Positions 1-9,470 of a stretch of DNA of 64,000 bases are shown in pieces. The DNA is from Pseudomonas sp. NCCP-436 (GTDB lineage: Bacteria > Pseudomonadota > Gammaproteobacteria > Pseudomonadales > Pseudomonadaceae). Below the pieces are notes generated by a model, which saw nothing but the letters and a program-made list of their open reading frames with translations, was not told the DNA's origin and made no database searches. The stretch's first letter is position 1. Each line of letters opens with the position of its first letter. The position numbers were made by a program, and so were the translations under genes. The stretch is taken from contig NZ_BPLZ01000009.1 of assembly GCF_019656335.1 (NCBI RefSeq), positions 97,287 through 161,286 on the forward strand, given 5' to 3'.

Positions 1-548
1 TAGTGGTCGGCAAGCTGGGCACCGCGGTGATCAGTGTCCCCGAGTTGCGCCGGGCGGTGCAGCGCGAGGAGGGCAGCGGACGCGGCGTGCTCGGGCTGGA
101 GCAATTGCTCAGTGCCATTGAGGATGCCCGTGCCCATGGCGAGAAGATCGTCTTCACCAATGGCTGTTTCGACATCCTGCATGCCGGTCATGTCACCTAT
201 CTGGAACAGGCCCGCGCCCAAGGTGACCGCCTGATCGTGGCGATCAACGACGATGCCTCGGTCAGTCGCCTCAAGGGGCCGGGGCGACCGATCAACAGTG
301 TGGATCGGCGCATGGCGGTACTGGCTGGCCTCGGCGCGGTGGACTGGGTGGTGAGCTTCTCCGAGGATACGCCGGAACGGCTCCTCGCCCAGGTACGTCC
401 GGATGTGCTGGTCAAGGGGGGCGACTACGGCATCGACCAGGTGGTGGGAGCGGAAATCGTCCAGGCCTATGGTGGCGAGGTGCGCGTGCTGGGACTGGTG
501 GAGAATAGTTCCACCACTGCCATCGTGGAGAAGATCCGCAGCAAATAA
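1..548 (+). CDS. hldE: Bifunctional heptose kinase/adenylyltransferase HldE, C-terminal part
   Basis: This is the 3' end of a gene that starts before the window. The reading frame is open from base 1, and the first GTG at position 3 is probably an internal Val. The visible part holds the end of the PfkB-type sugar kinase domain (VGKLGTA) and then the whole nucleotidyltransferase domain, with [13 protein letters not shown] carrying the HxGH signature (visible residues 60-63) and later LVKGGDY. HldE phosphorylates heptose 7-phosphate and then forms ADP-heptose for the LPS inner core, in the cytoplasm. It ends just before a strong terminator. The identification is firm; the kinase half cannot be judged here. 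Confidence 0.95.
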   Translation, partial: VVGKLGTAVISVPELRRAVQREEGSGRGVLGLEQLLSAIEDARAHGEKIVFTNGCFDILHAGHVTYLEQARAQGDRLIVAINDDASVSRLKGPGRPINSVDRRMAVLAGLGAVDWVVSFSEDTPERLLAQVRPDVLVKGGDYGIDQVVGAEIVQAYGGEVRVLGLVENSSTTAIVEKIRSK

Positions 549-566
549 GCTGCCTGGTGCCGAATG

Positions 567-592
567 AAAAAGCCCGCAGATGCGGGCTTTTT
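567..592. terminator. Bidirectional intrinsic terminator
   Basis: A perfect inverted repeat reads AAAAAGCCCGCA, then GA, then TGCGGGCTTTTT. The A-run on one side and the T-run on the other let it work in both directions. It lies between the convergent ends of hldE (plus) and the PqiC-like gene (minus). Confidence 0.9.
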
Positions 593-593
593 G

Positions 594-1322
594 CTAGAAG
601 CGAAATACTTCCGTATCGGTCTTGATGGGTTCTGCCACCGGTATCCTCGGTCCTGCGGGCTGGGGTTCCTGTGGTTTGGCCTTTACCACCGGGGCTTTCC
701 GCCTTGGCGGCTCCACAGGTACAGGGTCGGTCAGCGTTGCTACTGGCTGGATGGCTGTCGCCAGTTCCGCGCTGAGGCGCTGGAGTAGCGTGCTCTGGGC
801 CTTGACCTGCTCAGCCAGCGGGCCGGCGTGCGGCTCCTCAAGGCGGATCAGGCGGCTGTCGCGCAACTGGCCGCGGCGATCGAGCAGACTCCACTGGGCT
901 TCCAGTACGGCAGGCTGTGTCGGCCCGGAATCCAGCCGGGTGATGGTCAGCAGCACCTGTGCGTCGGCACTGAAGCCGGGCGCGGCCGGCGCCAGTGTCA
1001 GGCGCTGGCTGTCCAGACGCCAGGCCAGCTGGCGCAGGATCTGCTGATCGATATCGTTGGGCAGGCCGCTGGCCCAGACTGCATCCGGAACCTCCATCAG
1101 GCTACCGTCGGCCTGACGCTGCAGCAGGTGGTGCTGGCGCAGATAGTCGGCCACGCTGATCGGGCCGACCAGTACGGTAATACCGTTGTCCCTGCTCGGT
1201 GTCAGCGCATCGCCGCTGTCGAGCTGATAGAGGGAAACCGGCTTGTGCTGCATCAGGCCGCAGCCGCTCAGGGCGAGCAGGGCGGAAAGCAGCAGGGCGG
1301 CAGGACGTACTACACTCATCAT
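594..1322 (-). CDS. PqiC/DUF330-family outer-membrane lipoprotein
   Basis: A 242-residue lipoprotein. The N-terminus has a short positive region, a hydrophobic stretch and the lipobox LSGC, with Cys21 as the lipidation site. Gly-Leu follows the Cys, so there is no Asp retention signal and outer-membrane sorting is expected. The body resembles PqiC/YmbA auxiliary lipoproteins, which act with MCE (PqiB-type) lipid transporters: YQLDSG near the mature N-terminus, then ITVLVGPISVADYL and a QILRQLAWRLDS segment. The C-terminus is a Pro/Lys-rich tail. No MCE or permease gene is adjacent, so the partner must be elsewhere. It lies 131 bases after parC on the same strand and may be co-transcribed with it. 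The family call is from pattern only. Confidence 0.7.
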   Translation of the reverse strand: MMSVVRPAALLLSALLALSGCGLMQHKPVSLYQLDSGDALTPSRDNGITVLVGPISVADYLRQHHLLQRQADGSLMEVPDAVWASGLPNDIDQQILRQLAWRLDSQRLTLAPAAPGFSADAQVLLTITRLDSGPTQPAVLEAQWSLLDRRGQLRDSRLIRLEEPHAGPLAEQVKAQSTLLQRLSAELATAIQPVATLTDPVPVEPPRRKAPVVKAKPQEPQPAGPRIPVAEPIKTDTEVFRF

Positions 1323-1331
1323 TCATTCCCG

Positions 1332-1353
1332 GCAGCGGCCTGAGGGCCGCTGC
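1332..1353. repeat. Hairpin upstream of the PqiC-like gene
   Basis: A perfect 9-bp inverted repeat (GCAGCGGCC, TGAG, GGCCGCTGC) sits about 10 bases upstream of the PqiC-like start on the minus strand. No T-run follows in either direction. It may fold in the mRNA next to the ribosome binding site; no function is established. Confidence 0.4.
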
Positions 1354-1453
1354 ACATCAAATCCAGGTCGGGGGGATCATTCAGGCATGATCCGAGGCGC
1401 GTATCATCCGTCAATCCGCGCCCTGACTCCAGTCCTGGCTGTGTCTGCCCGGG

Positions 1454-3703
1454 CTATTCCACCTGCAGCCTGTCAACTCGCTGGAAGCCGCGTGGCAACT
1501 TGTTGCCACGGCGGCCGCGCTCACCCTTGTAGTGCTCCAGATCGTCGGCTCTGAGAGTCAGGGTGCGCTTGCCAGCCTGCAGTACCAGGCTGGCGCCAGT
1601 GGGCAGTACGGCCAGATCCGTAAGGTACTCCTCGCGGCTGGCGACTCGTTCGCCAGGGATGCCGATGATCTTGTTGCCCTTGCCTTTGCCCAGCTGCGGC
1701 AGATCCGACACCTTGAACAACAGCAGGCGGCCCTCGGTGGTCACGGCTGCCAGCCAGTCCTCATCGAGGTTGCCGACTGGCCTCGGTGCTACCACGCGGG
1801 CCCCGTTTGGCAGCGTCAGCAGGGCCTTGCCGGCCTTGTTCTTGGCCTGCAGATCCTCACCTTTGACCACGAAGCCGTAGCCGGCGTCGGAAGCGATCAC
1901 ATAGAGGGCGTTGTCTTCGGGCAGCAGCACGCATTCGAAGTTGGCACCTGGTGGCGGGGTCAGGCGTCCGGTCAGCGGCTCGCCCTGGCCACGGGCCGAA
2001 GGTAGTGAATGGGCAGCTAGCGAGTAGCTGCGTCCGGTCGAGTCGATAAACACCGCGTACTGGTTGGAGCGGCCGGGGGCGGCAGCCTTGAAGCCGTCGC
2101 CGGCCTTGTACGAAAGTCCCGTCGCGTCGATGTCGTGCCCCTTGGCGCAGCGTACCCAGCCTTTTTCCGAAAGCACCACGGTGACCGGTTCGGTGGGCAG
2201 CAGTTCGGTTTCCGACAGGGCACGCGCCTCGGCACGTTCGACAATGGGGGAACGACGTTCGTCGCCGTACTTTTCGGCGTCTTCGAGGATTTCCTTGCGC
2301 ACCAGCTTCTTCAGCTTGGCCTCGCTGCCGAGCAGGGCCAGCAGTTTCTCACGCTCTTTGGCCAACTCGTCCTGCTCGCCGCGGATCTTCATCTCTTCCA
2401 GGCGGGCGAGTTGGCGCAGGCGGGTGTCGAGGATGTAGTCGGCCTGCACCTCGGTCAGGCCGAAGGCCGCCATCAGCACCGGCTTGGGCTGGTCCTCGGT
2501 GCGGATGATGCGGATCACTTCGTCTAGGTTGAGGAAGGCGATCAGCAGGCCTTCCAACAGGTGCAGACGTTTCTCCACCTTGTCCAGGCGGAACTGCAGG
2601 CGGCGGCGCACGGTGCCGACGCGGTACTGCAGCCATTCGCTGAGCAGGCTGCGCAGGTTCTTGACCTGCGGCTTGCCGTCGAGGCCGATGACGTTGAGGT
2701 TGACCCGGTAGCTGGATTCCAGATCCGTGGTGGCAAACAGGTGGGTCATCAGCTCTTCGGCGTCGACCCGGTTGGAGCGCGGTACGATGACGATGCGGCA
2801 GGGGTTCTCGTGGTCCGACTCGTCGCGCAGGTCGGCCACCATGGGCAGCTTCTTGGCCTGCATCTGCGCGGCGATCTGCTCCAGCACCTTGGCTCCGGAG
2901 ACCTGGTGCGGCAGGGCGGTGACCACGATATCGCCGTCTTCCAGGCGGTATACGGCGCGCATGCGCACCGAGCCGCGGCCGGTCTCGTAGATCTTCAGCA
3001 GGTCGGCGCGCGGGGTGATGATTTCCGCCTCGGTGGGGAAGTCCGGGCCCGGCACGTGCTTCATCAGTTGCCCGACATCGGCATTCGGCTCATCCAGCAG
3101 GTGCACGCAGGCCGCGGCTATTTCACGCAGGTTGTGTGGCGGCACGTCGGTGGCCATGCCCACGGCGATGCCGGTGGTGCCGTTGAGCAGCAGGTTGGGC
3201 AGGCGTGCCGGCAGGGTTGCCGGCTCGTTCATCGTGCCGTCGAAGTTCGGCACCCAGTCCACCGTGCCCTGGCCCAGCTCGGACAGCAGCAGCTCGGAAT
3301 AGCGCGACAGACGCGCCTCGGTGTAGCGCATGGCGGCGAAGGACTTGGGATCGTCCGGCGCCCCCCAGTTGCCCTGGCCGTCGACCAGGGTGTAGCGGTA
3401 GCTGAACGGCTGCGCCATCAGCACCATGGCCTCATAGCAGGCGCTGTCGCCATGCGGATGATACTTGCCGAGCACGTCGCCGACGGTACGCGCCGACTTC
3501 TTGTGCTTGGCATCGGCATCCAGGCCCAGCTCGCTCATGGCATAGATGATGCGTCGCTGCACGGGCTTGAGACCGTCACCGATGTGCGGCAGGGCGCGGT
3601 CCATGATCACGTACATGGAATAGTTCAGGTAGGCCTGCTCGGTGAAGTCGGCCAGTGACCGGCGTTCCACGCCTTCCAGGCTCAAATCGAGGGATTCGCT
3701 CAT
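1454..3703 (-). CDS. parC: DNA topoisomerase IV subunit A
   Basis: A 749-residue type IIA topoisomerase subunit that cuts and rejoins DNA to unlink daughter chromosomes, working as ParC2ParE2. The catalytic tyrosine is Tyr127 in [11 protein letters not shown]. The quinolone-resistance region reads [10 protein letters not shown], with Ser87 and Glu91, the unmutated residues at these positions. The N-terminal breakage-reunion domain is followed by a C-terminal beta-pinwheel (from about residue 490) and a basic end. The length is normal for Pseudomonas ParC rather than GyrA, which is longer and has a GyrA box. parE lies upstream on the same strand with one gene between them. Confidence 0.97.
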   Translation of the reverse strand: MSESLDLSLEGVERRSLADFTEQAYLNYSMYVIMDRALPHIGDGLKPVQRRIIYAMSELGLDADAKHKKSARTVGDVLGKYHPHGDSACYEAMVLMAQPFSYRYTLVDGQGNWGAPDDPKSFAAMRYTEARLSRYSELLLSELGQGTVDWVPNFDGTMNEPATLPARLPNLLLNGTTGIAVGMATDVPPHNLREIAAACVHLLDEPNADVGQLMKHVPGPDFPTEAEIITPRADLLKIYETGRGSVRMRAVYRLEDGDIVVTALPHQVSGAKVLEQIAAQMQAKKLPMVADLRDESDHENPCRIVIVPRSNRVDAEELMTHLFATTDLESSYRVNLNVIGLDGKPQVKNLRSLLSEWLQYRVGTVRRRLQFRLDKVEKRLHLLEGLLIAFLNLDEVIRIIRTEDQPKPVLMAAFGLTEVQADYILDTRLRQLARLEEMKIRGEQDELAKEREKLLALLGSEAKLKKLVRKEILEDAEKYGDERRSPIVERAEARALSETELLPTEPVTVVLSEKGWVRCAKGHDIDATGLSYKAGDGFKAAAPGRSNQYAVFIDSTGRSYSLAAHSLPSARGQGEPLTGRLTPPPGANFECVLLPEDNALYVIASDAGYGFVVKGEDLQAKNKAGKALLTLPNGARVVAPRPVGNLDEDWLAAVTTEGRLLLFKVSDLPQLGKGKGNKIIGIPGERVASREEYLTDLAVLPTGASLVLQAGKRTLTLRADDLEHYKGERGRRGNKLPRGFQRVDRLQVE

Positions 3704-3828
3704 GCGGGCCTCATTGCAAGGTTGATTGGCGCAGCACCAGGGTGCCGCCCTTCTGATTAAATTCGAGTGTTCTCAAGGCACGCATGCCCGCTGGCATGTC
3801 GTCGTCCGTAAGCCTTGGACCTGATTGT

Positions 3829-4812
3829 TCATGGCCGCCGGCTCCAGCCGCCCCTGGGGGCGGCAAAGCGCCAGACTATGGGGCGCTGCTCGCCGTCGGC
3901 GCGGCTAAGACCGCCATTGTCGACGCCGATCCAGGCGCCGTCCTTGTCGATCCAGAGGGCCTCGGCCATGCCGTAATCCACTGCATAATGACGGTTGTCG
4001 GTCAGTGCCTCGGTGGCAAACGACCAGCAAAGCTCCATCTCCCCTTCGCTCAGATTGCGTCGGCAGATACGGTGGGCCTGACGCTCCAGGGTAAAGAGTT
4101 TCTCGTTGAAATACGCCAGCCCGGAGAAGTCCAGTGGAGCACTGTGCCCTCCGAGGGCTTCAGGCGAGGCACGTTCACCGCCTTCGCTGGTCAGTACGCA
4201 GCCACCGCTGCAACGCCAGTTGTTATTGCGCCCATGCAGCACGGCTAGGCCACGGCGCTTCTGTTCGGCAGCCAACCACAGGCGTTCACCGGCCGAATCC
4301 ACGGCAATGCCTTCAAACCCGTGGTTGAAGTGCAGCAGCATGCCGCTGGCACGTGACTGGCGCACCAGTGCGCGCGGCAGACGCAGCCATTCGACACTGC
4401 CGTTGGTGGCCAGGCGCAATACCGCCGCACGGGTTTCGCTAACCAGATAGCGGTTGCCCTGGGCGTCGCAGGATAAGCCTTCGAAATCCAGGGCCCCACC
4501 GCGTACCAGAGCGGCGGCCCAGTTACGCATGCGCAGGCCCCAGGGAAGCTGGCTTTCCGGCGGGTTGGGGGCGCTGAAAAACTCTGCCTCGGCGCGCAGC
4601 ACGCCGTCTTCCGGTAGCAACTGGTAGAGGCGGTCATCCTCGCGGTCTGAGACCGCCCACAGTGTCTCTCCACACAGGGCCAGGCCCGAGAGATGGCCGG
4701 CAGGCATGCCGCTGACCGGGTATTCGCTCATGAGCCGGAGTTCTTCCGGTAGCCCGGGCTCGGCTTGAGCGGCGCCGGCCAGAAGGCCGAGCGCCAGAAA
4801 CAGGCCACGCAT
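3829..4812 (-). CDS. Periplasmic esterase-like/phytase-family beta-propeller protein
   Basis: A 327-residue protein with a clear Sec signal peptide (MRGLFLALGLLAGAAQA, cleavage expected after AQA). The rest has blade-like repeats such as LSGLALCGETLWAVSDR, LDFEGLSCD and FEGIAVDSAGERLWLAAE. This pattern is typical of the 'esterase-like activity of phytase' family, predicted six-bladed propellers. The substrate is unknown, and the family name does not show phytase activity. Its ATG overlaps the parE stop by one base (TGATG), so the two are translationally coupled, and parC follows 125 bases on. Keeping a periplasmic protein between the two topoisomerase IV genes is odd but, as far as I recall, usual in pseudomonads. 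Confidence 0.7.
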   Translation of the reverse strand: MRGLFLALGLLAGAAQAEPGLPEELRLMSEYPVSGMPAGHLSGLALCGETLWAVSDREDDRLYQLLPEDGVLRAEAEFFSAPNPPESQLPWGLRMRNWAAALVRGGALDFEGLSCDAQGNRYLVSETRAAVLRLATNGSVEWLRLPRALVRQSRASGMLLHFNHGFEGIAVDSAGERLWLAAEQKRRGLAVLHGRNNNWRCSGGCVLTSEGGERASPEALGGHSAPLDFSGLAYFNEKLFTLERQAHRICRRNLSEGEMELCWSFATEALTDNRHYAVDYGMAEALWIDKDGAWIGVDNGGLSRADGEQRPIVWRFAAPRGGWSRRP

Positions 4813-6710
4813 CAGGCCAGTACCTCGGCCAGGTTGCCCTTGCTTTCCAGCCAGCTCTTGCGGTCGCCGGCGCGCTTCTTCGCCAGCAGCATATCCATGA
4901 CTTCGCGGGTTCCCTCGAAGTCGTCCAGGGTCAGTTGCACCAGACGACGGGTGTTGGGGTCCATGGTGGTCTCGCGTAGCTGCAGCGGATTCATCTCGCC
5001 GAGCCCCTTGAAACGGGTGACCTGCGGCTTACCGCGTTTCCTCTCGGCGGTCAGGCGCTCGAGGATGCCGTCACGCTCGCTTTCGTCCAGGGCGTAGTAG
5101 ACCTCCTTGCCCATGTCGATGCGGTACAGGGGCGGCATCGCCACGTAGACGTGGCCGGCATCCACCAACGGGCGGAAGTGGCGCACGAACAGGGCGCAGA
5201 GCAGGGTGGCGATGTGCAAGCCGTCGGAGTCGGCATCGGCCAGGATGCAGATCTTGCCGTAGCGCAGCTGCGACAGGTCGGACGAGCCCGGATCGATACC
5301 GATGGCCACGGCGATGTCGTGTACTTCCTGACTGGCCAGTACCTCGCTGCCATCCACTTCCCAGGTATTCAGGATCTTGCCGCGCAGCGGCATGATGGCC
5401 TGGAACTCCTTGTCGCGTGCCTGCTTGGCACTGCCGCCGGCAGAGTCGCCCTCCACCAGGAACAGCTCGCAGCGCAACGGATCCTGGCCGGCGCAGTCAG
5501 CCAGTTTGCCGGGCAGTGCGGGGCCCTGGGTGATTTTCTTGCGCTCGACCTTTTTGCCCGCCTTAAGACGCCGTCCGGCATTGCTGATGGCCAGTTCGGC
5601 CAGTTGCAGACCGGTTTCCGGATGAGCATTGAGCCACAGGCTGAAGGCGTCCTTGACCACGCCGGAGACGAAGGCCGCTGCCTCACGGGAGGAGAGGCGC
5701 TCCTTGGTCTGGCCGGAGAACTGCGCATCCTGCATCTTCATCGAGAGGACGAAGGCGATGCGCTCCCAGATATCCTCGGGAGCCAGTTTGACCCCGCGCG
5801 GCAGCAGGTTGCGGAACTCGCAGAACTCGCGCATGGCATCCAGCAGGCCTTGTCGCAGTCCGTTGACGTGGGTGCCGCCCTGGGCGGTGGGAATCAGGTT
5901 GACGTAGCTTTCCTGGATTGCCTCGCCGCCCTCCGGTAACCACAGCAGTGCCCAGTCCACCGCCTCGCGCTCGCCGTTCAGGCTACCGGTGAAGGGTTCT
6001 TCGGGCAGGCGCAGATGCTCGGATACCGAGTCGGCCAGGTAGGAGCGCAGGCCGTCCTCGAAGTACCAGCGGGTGGTTTCAGCATTGCTTTTATCGGTAA
6101 AGGTGACCTCCAGGCCCGGGCAGAGTACGGCCTTGGCCTTGAGTACGTGCTTGAGACGACTGATGGAGAATCTGTGGGAGTCGAAGTACTTTGCGTCCGG
6201 CCAGAAGTGGACGCTGGTACCGGTGTTGCGCTTGCCGACACTACCGATGATCTCCAGCTCGCTGGCCTTGAAGCCGTCGGCGAAGCTCATCCGGTATTCA
6301 TTGCCGTCGCGCTTGACGGTGACTACCACGCGGGTCGACAAGGCGTTGACCACACTGATGCCGACGCCGTGCAGGCCGCCGGAGAATTGGTAGTTCTTGT
6401 TGCTGAACTTGCCGCCGGCATGCAGCTTGGTGAGGATCAGCTCCACACCTGGCACGCCTTCTTCGGGGTGAATGTCCACCGGCATACCGCGCCCGTCGTC
6501 GATCACCTCCAGCGAGTTGTCCTCGTGCAGGATCACCTGGATGGATCGGGCGTGTCCGGCCAAGGCTTCGTCGACGCTGTTGTCGATGACTTCCTGAGCA
6601 AGGTGGTTGGGCCGGGTGGTGTCGGTGTACATGCCCGGTCGCTTGCGCACCGGGTCGAGGCCGGACAGGACTTCGATGGCGTCGGCGTTATAGGCGTTCT
6701 GCTGGGCCAT
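4812..6710 (-). CDS. parE: DNA topoisomerase IV subunit B
   Basis: A 632-residue ATPase subunit of topoisomerase IV. The GHKL ATPase domain shows EVIDNSVDEALAGHA, DDGRGMPVDIH and GGLHGVGISVVNALS. The transducer domain follows, then the TOPRIM domain with LVEGDSAGGSAKQARD and the acidic metal site ILADADSDGLHIATLL. The C-terminal end has the usual FKGLGEMNP motif. It provides ATP-driven strand passage to ParC in the cytoplasm. It sits 15 bases after yqiA and runs into the phytase-like gene by a one-base overlap. The gene order nudF-yqiB-cpdA-yqiA-parE is shared with E. coli. Confidence 0.97.
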   Translation of the reverse strand: MAQQNAYNADAIEVLSGLDPVRKRPGMYTDTTRPNHLAQEVIDNSVDEALAGHARSIQVILHEDNSLEVIDDGRGMPVDIHPEEGVPGVELILTKLHAGGKFSNKNYQFSGGLHGVGISVVNALSTRVVVTVKRDGNEYRMSFADGFKASELEIIGSVGKRNTGTSVHFWPDAKYFDSHRFSISRLKHVLKAKAVLCPGLEVTFTDKSNAETTRWYFEDGLRSYLADSVSEHLRLPEEPFTGSLNGEREAVDWALLWLPEGGEAIQESYVNLIPTAQGGTHVNGLRQGLLDAMREFCEFRNLLPRGVKLAPEDIWERIAFVLSMKMQDAQFSGQTKERLSSREAAAFVSGVVKDAFSLWLNAHPETGLQLAELAISNAGRRLKAGKKVERKKITQGPALPGKLADCAGQDPLRCELFLVEGDSAGGSAKQARDKEFQAIMPLRGKILNTWEVDGSEVLASQEVHDIAVAIGIDPGSSDLSQLRYGKICILADADSDGLHIATLLCALFVRHFRPLVDAGHVYVAMPPLYRIDMGKEVYYALDESERDGILERLTAERKRGKPQVTRFKGLGEMNPLQLRETTMDPNTRRLVQLTLDDFEGTREVMDMLLAKKRAGDRKSWLESKGNLAEVLA

Positions 6711-6725
6711 GGGCTCTCTTGGTCG

Positions 6726-7337
6726 TCAATTGAATACGGAAAAGTCGACATCGCGCCAAAGTGTGGCGTGAATGCCGGCAAAAGCGAAGAGCATCGGCAA
6801 GCGCTCGCCGAAGCCCTGGAAACCGTGGTCGCCGCCGGCCTGAATGCGTAGCTGACAGGCCCGGTAAAAGCGTTCGGCATCGCGGTAGTCGAGCGTTTCA
6901 TCGGCAGTCTGCAGCCAGACCTGGTAGCGCTCGGTATCGCGCGGAGCTGGCACGGCCAGCTCGGCCAGAGCTTCGACGTGATCGAGAGTCAGCTCCCAGG
7001 TCTCGTCGCTGTAGAAGTTCTTTTGCGGACCCAGGTAGGCCTCGAAGCGCAGGTGCGGGTTGACTGCCGGATTGATCAGCAGTGCCTTGAGACCGTGTTG
7101 TTCGGCCAGGCAGGTGGCGTAGAAGCCGCCAAGCGAACTGCCCACCAGCACGGGTTGACCGAGTTCGGCGACCAGCGCCTGCAGCTGGGCTATGGCCTGA
7201 CGGGGATGATGATGCAGGGCGGGCACTCGCAATTGCTCGCCGAGGCCAAGTTGCTCCATGGCCTGCTTCAGCCGGGTGGCCTTGTGTGAGGCGGGGGAGC
7301 TGTTGAGGCCGTGTATATAAAGGATGGATGTGCTCAT
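6726..7337 (-). CDS. yqiA: YqiA-family alpha/beta-hydrolase esterase
   Basis: A 203-residue small alpha/beta hydrolase. The N-terminal strand reads ILYIHGLNSSPASHK, which is characteristic of YqiA/UPF0227. The nucleophile elbow is GSSLGG with Ser68. A C-terminal GGDHGFQGF segment supplies the likely catalytic His, and the Asp probably comes from the ADETLDYRDAE region. E. coli YqiA has esterase activity on short acyl and palmitoyl-CoA substrates, but its biological role is unclear. It lies 15 bases before parE and 101 bases after cpdA, so it belongs to the nudF-to-parE transcription unit. Confidence 0.85.
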   Translation of the reverse strand: MSTSILYIHGLNSSPASHKATRLKQAMEQLGLGEQLRVPALHHHPRQAIAQLQALVAELGQPVLVGSSLGGFYATCLAEQHGLKALLINPAVNPHLRFEAYLGPQKNFYSDETWELTLDHVEALAELAVPAPRDTERYQVWLQTADETLDYRDAERFYRACQLRIQAGGDHGFQGFGERLPMLFAFAGIHATLWRDVDFSVFN

Positions 7338-7438
7338 GGGGCAGGAGGCTACTCGCCCGGGGCCTTGGGCTGCAAGCCACAGACTTGCGGCAGGGAGTTT
7401 ATTCGCGAGCGGGCTGGCAGTGGGGACGCACTGCAGTT

Positions 7439-8254
7439 TCAGTATCCCCGGACGCTGTAGTCCACTTCGAAATCTATTCCGGTCACGCGCGAGACACCGG
7501 TGTCCAAGGTGCCGTCCGGGTTCAGCCGCAGCCAGCGGTAGCCCGGAGCCTCGTTGCCAACCTGAAAATCCTCGCTGCCCGGTGCGAACTGCACGCAGGT
7601 GGACGGTGAGGCCAGCAGTCGCAGATGACCACGCTGCTGGTCGAATTCCTGATGGATATGCCCCCAGAGCAGGGCGCGGGCACGCGGATGGCGGTCAAGA
7701 ATGGCGAACAGCGCCTCAGGGTTGCGCAGGCCGATCGGATCCATCCATTTGCTGCCGATGGGAACCGGATGGTGGTGCAGGCAGATCAGGTGATAACGCT
7801 GCGGCGCTTCGCTTAGCGCACGTTCGAGCAGCGTAAGCTGGCTTTCGGCGAGCCGTCCGGGCACCGAACCGGGAACCGAGGAGTTGAGCAGGATCACGCG
7901 CCAGGCGCCGAGGTCGAAAATCGGATCCAGCAGGTCGCTGTCGGCACAGGCCATCTCCATGGGGGGTGGTTCGTCATGGTTGCCGGCCAGCCAGCGGATC
8001 GGAGCATCGAGGCTTGCAGTCAGTTGGCGGAAACGCTGGTAGGAGGCCAGGCTGCCGTCCTGGGAAAGATCGCCGGTAGCGAGGATCAGGTCGATCCGCG
8101 GCTGCTCCTGGCGAACCTGTTCGACCACCCGACGCAGACTGTCGCCGGTATTCATGCCCAGCAGTCGGCCGTCTGTTTCGCCGAACAGATGGCTATCCGA
8201 CAACTGCACCAGCAGAACCGGGGTATCCGCGTGGGTAGGGGGCTGGCTGGACAA
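7439..8254 (-). CDS. cpdA: 3',5'-cyclic AMP phosphodiesterase CpdA
   Basis: A calcineurin-like metallophosphoesterase that hydrolyses cAMP and so lowers Vfr/CRP signalling. Metal-binding motifs in order: QLSDSHLF (DxH), ATGDLSQDG (GDxxxD-like), AGNHDE, CLHHHP and WGHIHQEF. The start is a decision. In-frame ATG codons lie further upstream (for example the one ending at 8275), but the only strong Shine-Dalgarno sequence, GAGGAG, precedes a TTG at 8254 with a 6-base spacer. That start gives 271 residues, normal for the family, with LSSQPPT before the conserved core. It lies between the yqiB-like gene and yqiA, as in E. coli. Confidence 0.9.
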   Translation of the reverse strand: MSSQPPTHADTPVLLVQLSDSHLFGETDGRLLGMNTGDSLRRVVEQVRQEQPRIDLILATGDLSQDGSLASYQRFRQLTASLDAPIRWLAGNHDEPPPMEMACADSDLLDPIFDLGAWRVILLNSSVPGSVPGRLAESQLTLLERALSEAPQRYHLICLHHHPVPIGSKWMDPIGLRNPEALFAILDRHPRARALLWGHIHQEFDQQRGHLRLLASPSTCVQFAPGSEDFQVGNEAPGYRWLRLNPDGTLDTGVSRVTGIDFEVDYSVRGY

Positions 8255-8408
8255 TACCGTCTCCTCGTGAACCATCGGGGCAATTATGGTGGCTGCGGCA
8301 ACAAAGGGAAAACCCGCGAAGCGGACGCAGGTCACAGAAAATACCGGCAATCTGTCCGGGCCGATGTGGTGTTAGCCGTATGACACACCGAGTAGGCCGG
8401 TCTTGCAT

Positions 8409-8855
8409 TCAGAGTACCGGCTGGGGCTCGTGCCCGCAGGCCAGGCAGTGGCTCAGCCATTCCCCGAGGAACAGATTGAGCTGGCTCTTTTCGTCCGGCT
8501 GGTGCATGGCCGCGTTGGGATAGGGATAACGGATATCCAGGCGGCGGGCGTGTTCGGTTCCAACCACTTCGGCCATGCGCGCGTCATGGTAGACCCGGAC
8601 CACCAGCTGCGGCACTGGAAGCCAGTGCAGGCTGTGTTCCTGACGAACCCGCAGAGTGGTGGTGTAAGGGCAGCTTTCCAGCACCTCCAGGGCCAGTACG
8701 GCGAGCAACTGTTCGCCCTGGCTGAGAGCCACGCGGCGGCTTCCGGCATGCTCGCGCATACCCGGCAGCAGGCGCAGCAGGCGCGCGTAGTTGGCCTCGC
8801 AGGCGGCCTGCAGTTCGACCAGGTCGACCCGGTAGCGCTCGCGCAACAGGGTCAT
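8409..8855 (-). CDS. yqiB: DUF1249/YqiB-family protein
   Basis: A 148-residue cytoplasmic protein of unknown function. The start ATG overlaps the nudF stop in an ATGA quadruplet, which selects it over an upstream in-frame start that would add 14 residues. Visible features are the N-terminal RYRVDLVELQAACEANYARL helix region, the central strand-rich part (VVRVYHDARMAEV) and the conserved RLDIRYPYPN-MHQPDEK-NLFLGEWL segment typical of YqiB homologues. The nudF-yqiB-cpdA order is conserved in enterobacteria and pseudomonads, which supports the family call. No catalytic motif is recognisable. Confidence 0.8.
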   Translation of the reverse strand: MTLLRERYRVDLVELQAACEANYARLLRLLPGMREHAGSRRVALSQGEQLLAVLALEVLESCPYTTTLRVRQEHSLHWLPVPQLVVRVYHDARMAEVVGTEHARRLDIRYPYPNAAMHQPDEKSQLNLFLGEWLSHCLACGHEPQPVL

Positions 8856-9451
8856 GACCACATGCCCCGTACCTCGTCGCGGTTCAGGGCAAGCCACTGC
8901 AGGGCAATGATGCTGGCCGCGTTGTCGATGCGTCCGTCGCGTACCGCAGCCAGGGCATCTGCCAGCGGCATCACCTGCACGCGGATGTCCTCGCCTTCCT
9001 CCGCCAGCCCATGCACGCCGCCGGCACCCTGGCTGCTGCAGCGGCCGACATACAGGTGCACACGCTCGTCCGAGCCGCCGGGAGAAGGGTAGTATTGGGT
9101 GACCGGCCAGAGTGAGGTGAGCTTAAGGTTTGCTTCCTCGAGGGCCTCCCGTCGGGCAACCTCCTCCGGTTGCTCGTTCCGGTCGATCAGGCCCGCGACC
9201 AGCTCCAGCAACCAGGGGTTGCTGCTCTTGTCCATGGCGCCGACGCGGAACTGTTCGATCAGTACCACTTCGTCGCGCTGCGGGTCGTAGGGCAGGACGC
9301 ACACGGCATCGTGACGCACGAACAGCTCGCGGCTCAGGGGCGGCCCCATGTCGCCGGCGAACAGCCGATGGCGCAGGCGGATGCGTTCGAGCCGGTAGAA
9401 ACCGCGAAAGCAGGTTTCGCGCTCGATGATGTCGATGTCGTCTTTGCCCAT
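8852..9451 (-). CDS. nudF: ADP-ribose pyrophosphatase NudF (Nudix)
   Basis: A 199-residue Nudix hydrolase that splits ADP-ribose into AMP and ribose 5-phosphate, a housecleaning role. The Nudix box begins at GLIDRNEQPEEVARREALEE. The metal-binding REALEE core is intact, but the Gly normally two residues after the second Glu is Asn (ALEEANL instead of xEExGU). The N-terminal beta strands and the ERIRLRHRLFAGDMG segment fit the ADP-ribose subfamily. It is the first gene of the minus-strand cluster that runs to parC, and its stop overlaps the start of the yqiB-like gene by four bases. Confidence 0.92.
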   Translation of the reverse strand: MGKDDIDIIERETCFRGFYRLERIRLRHRLFAGDMGPPLSRELFVRHDAVCVLPYDPQRDEVVLIEQFRVGAMDKSSNPWLLELVAGLIDRNEQPEEVARREALEEANLKLTSLWPVTQYYPSPGGSDERVHLYVGRCSSQGAGGVHGLAEEGEDIRVQVMPLADALAAVRDGRIDNAASIIALQWLALNRDEVRGMWS

Positions 9452-9470
9452 GGCTGATCCCCAGATAGTC

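Noticed and set aside
2561..3658. A 365-codon open frame antisense to parC
   Set aside because: Same kind of shadow; the His/Val/Gln-rich composition is typical of antisense frames in GC-rich genes.
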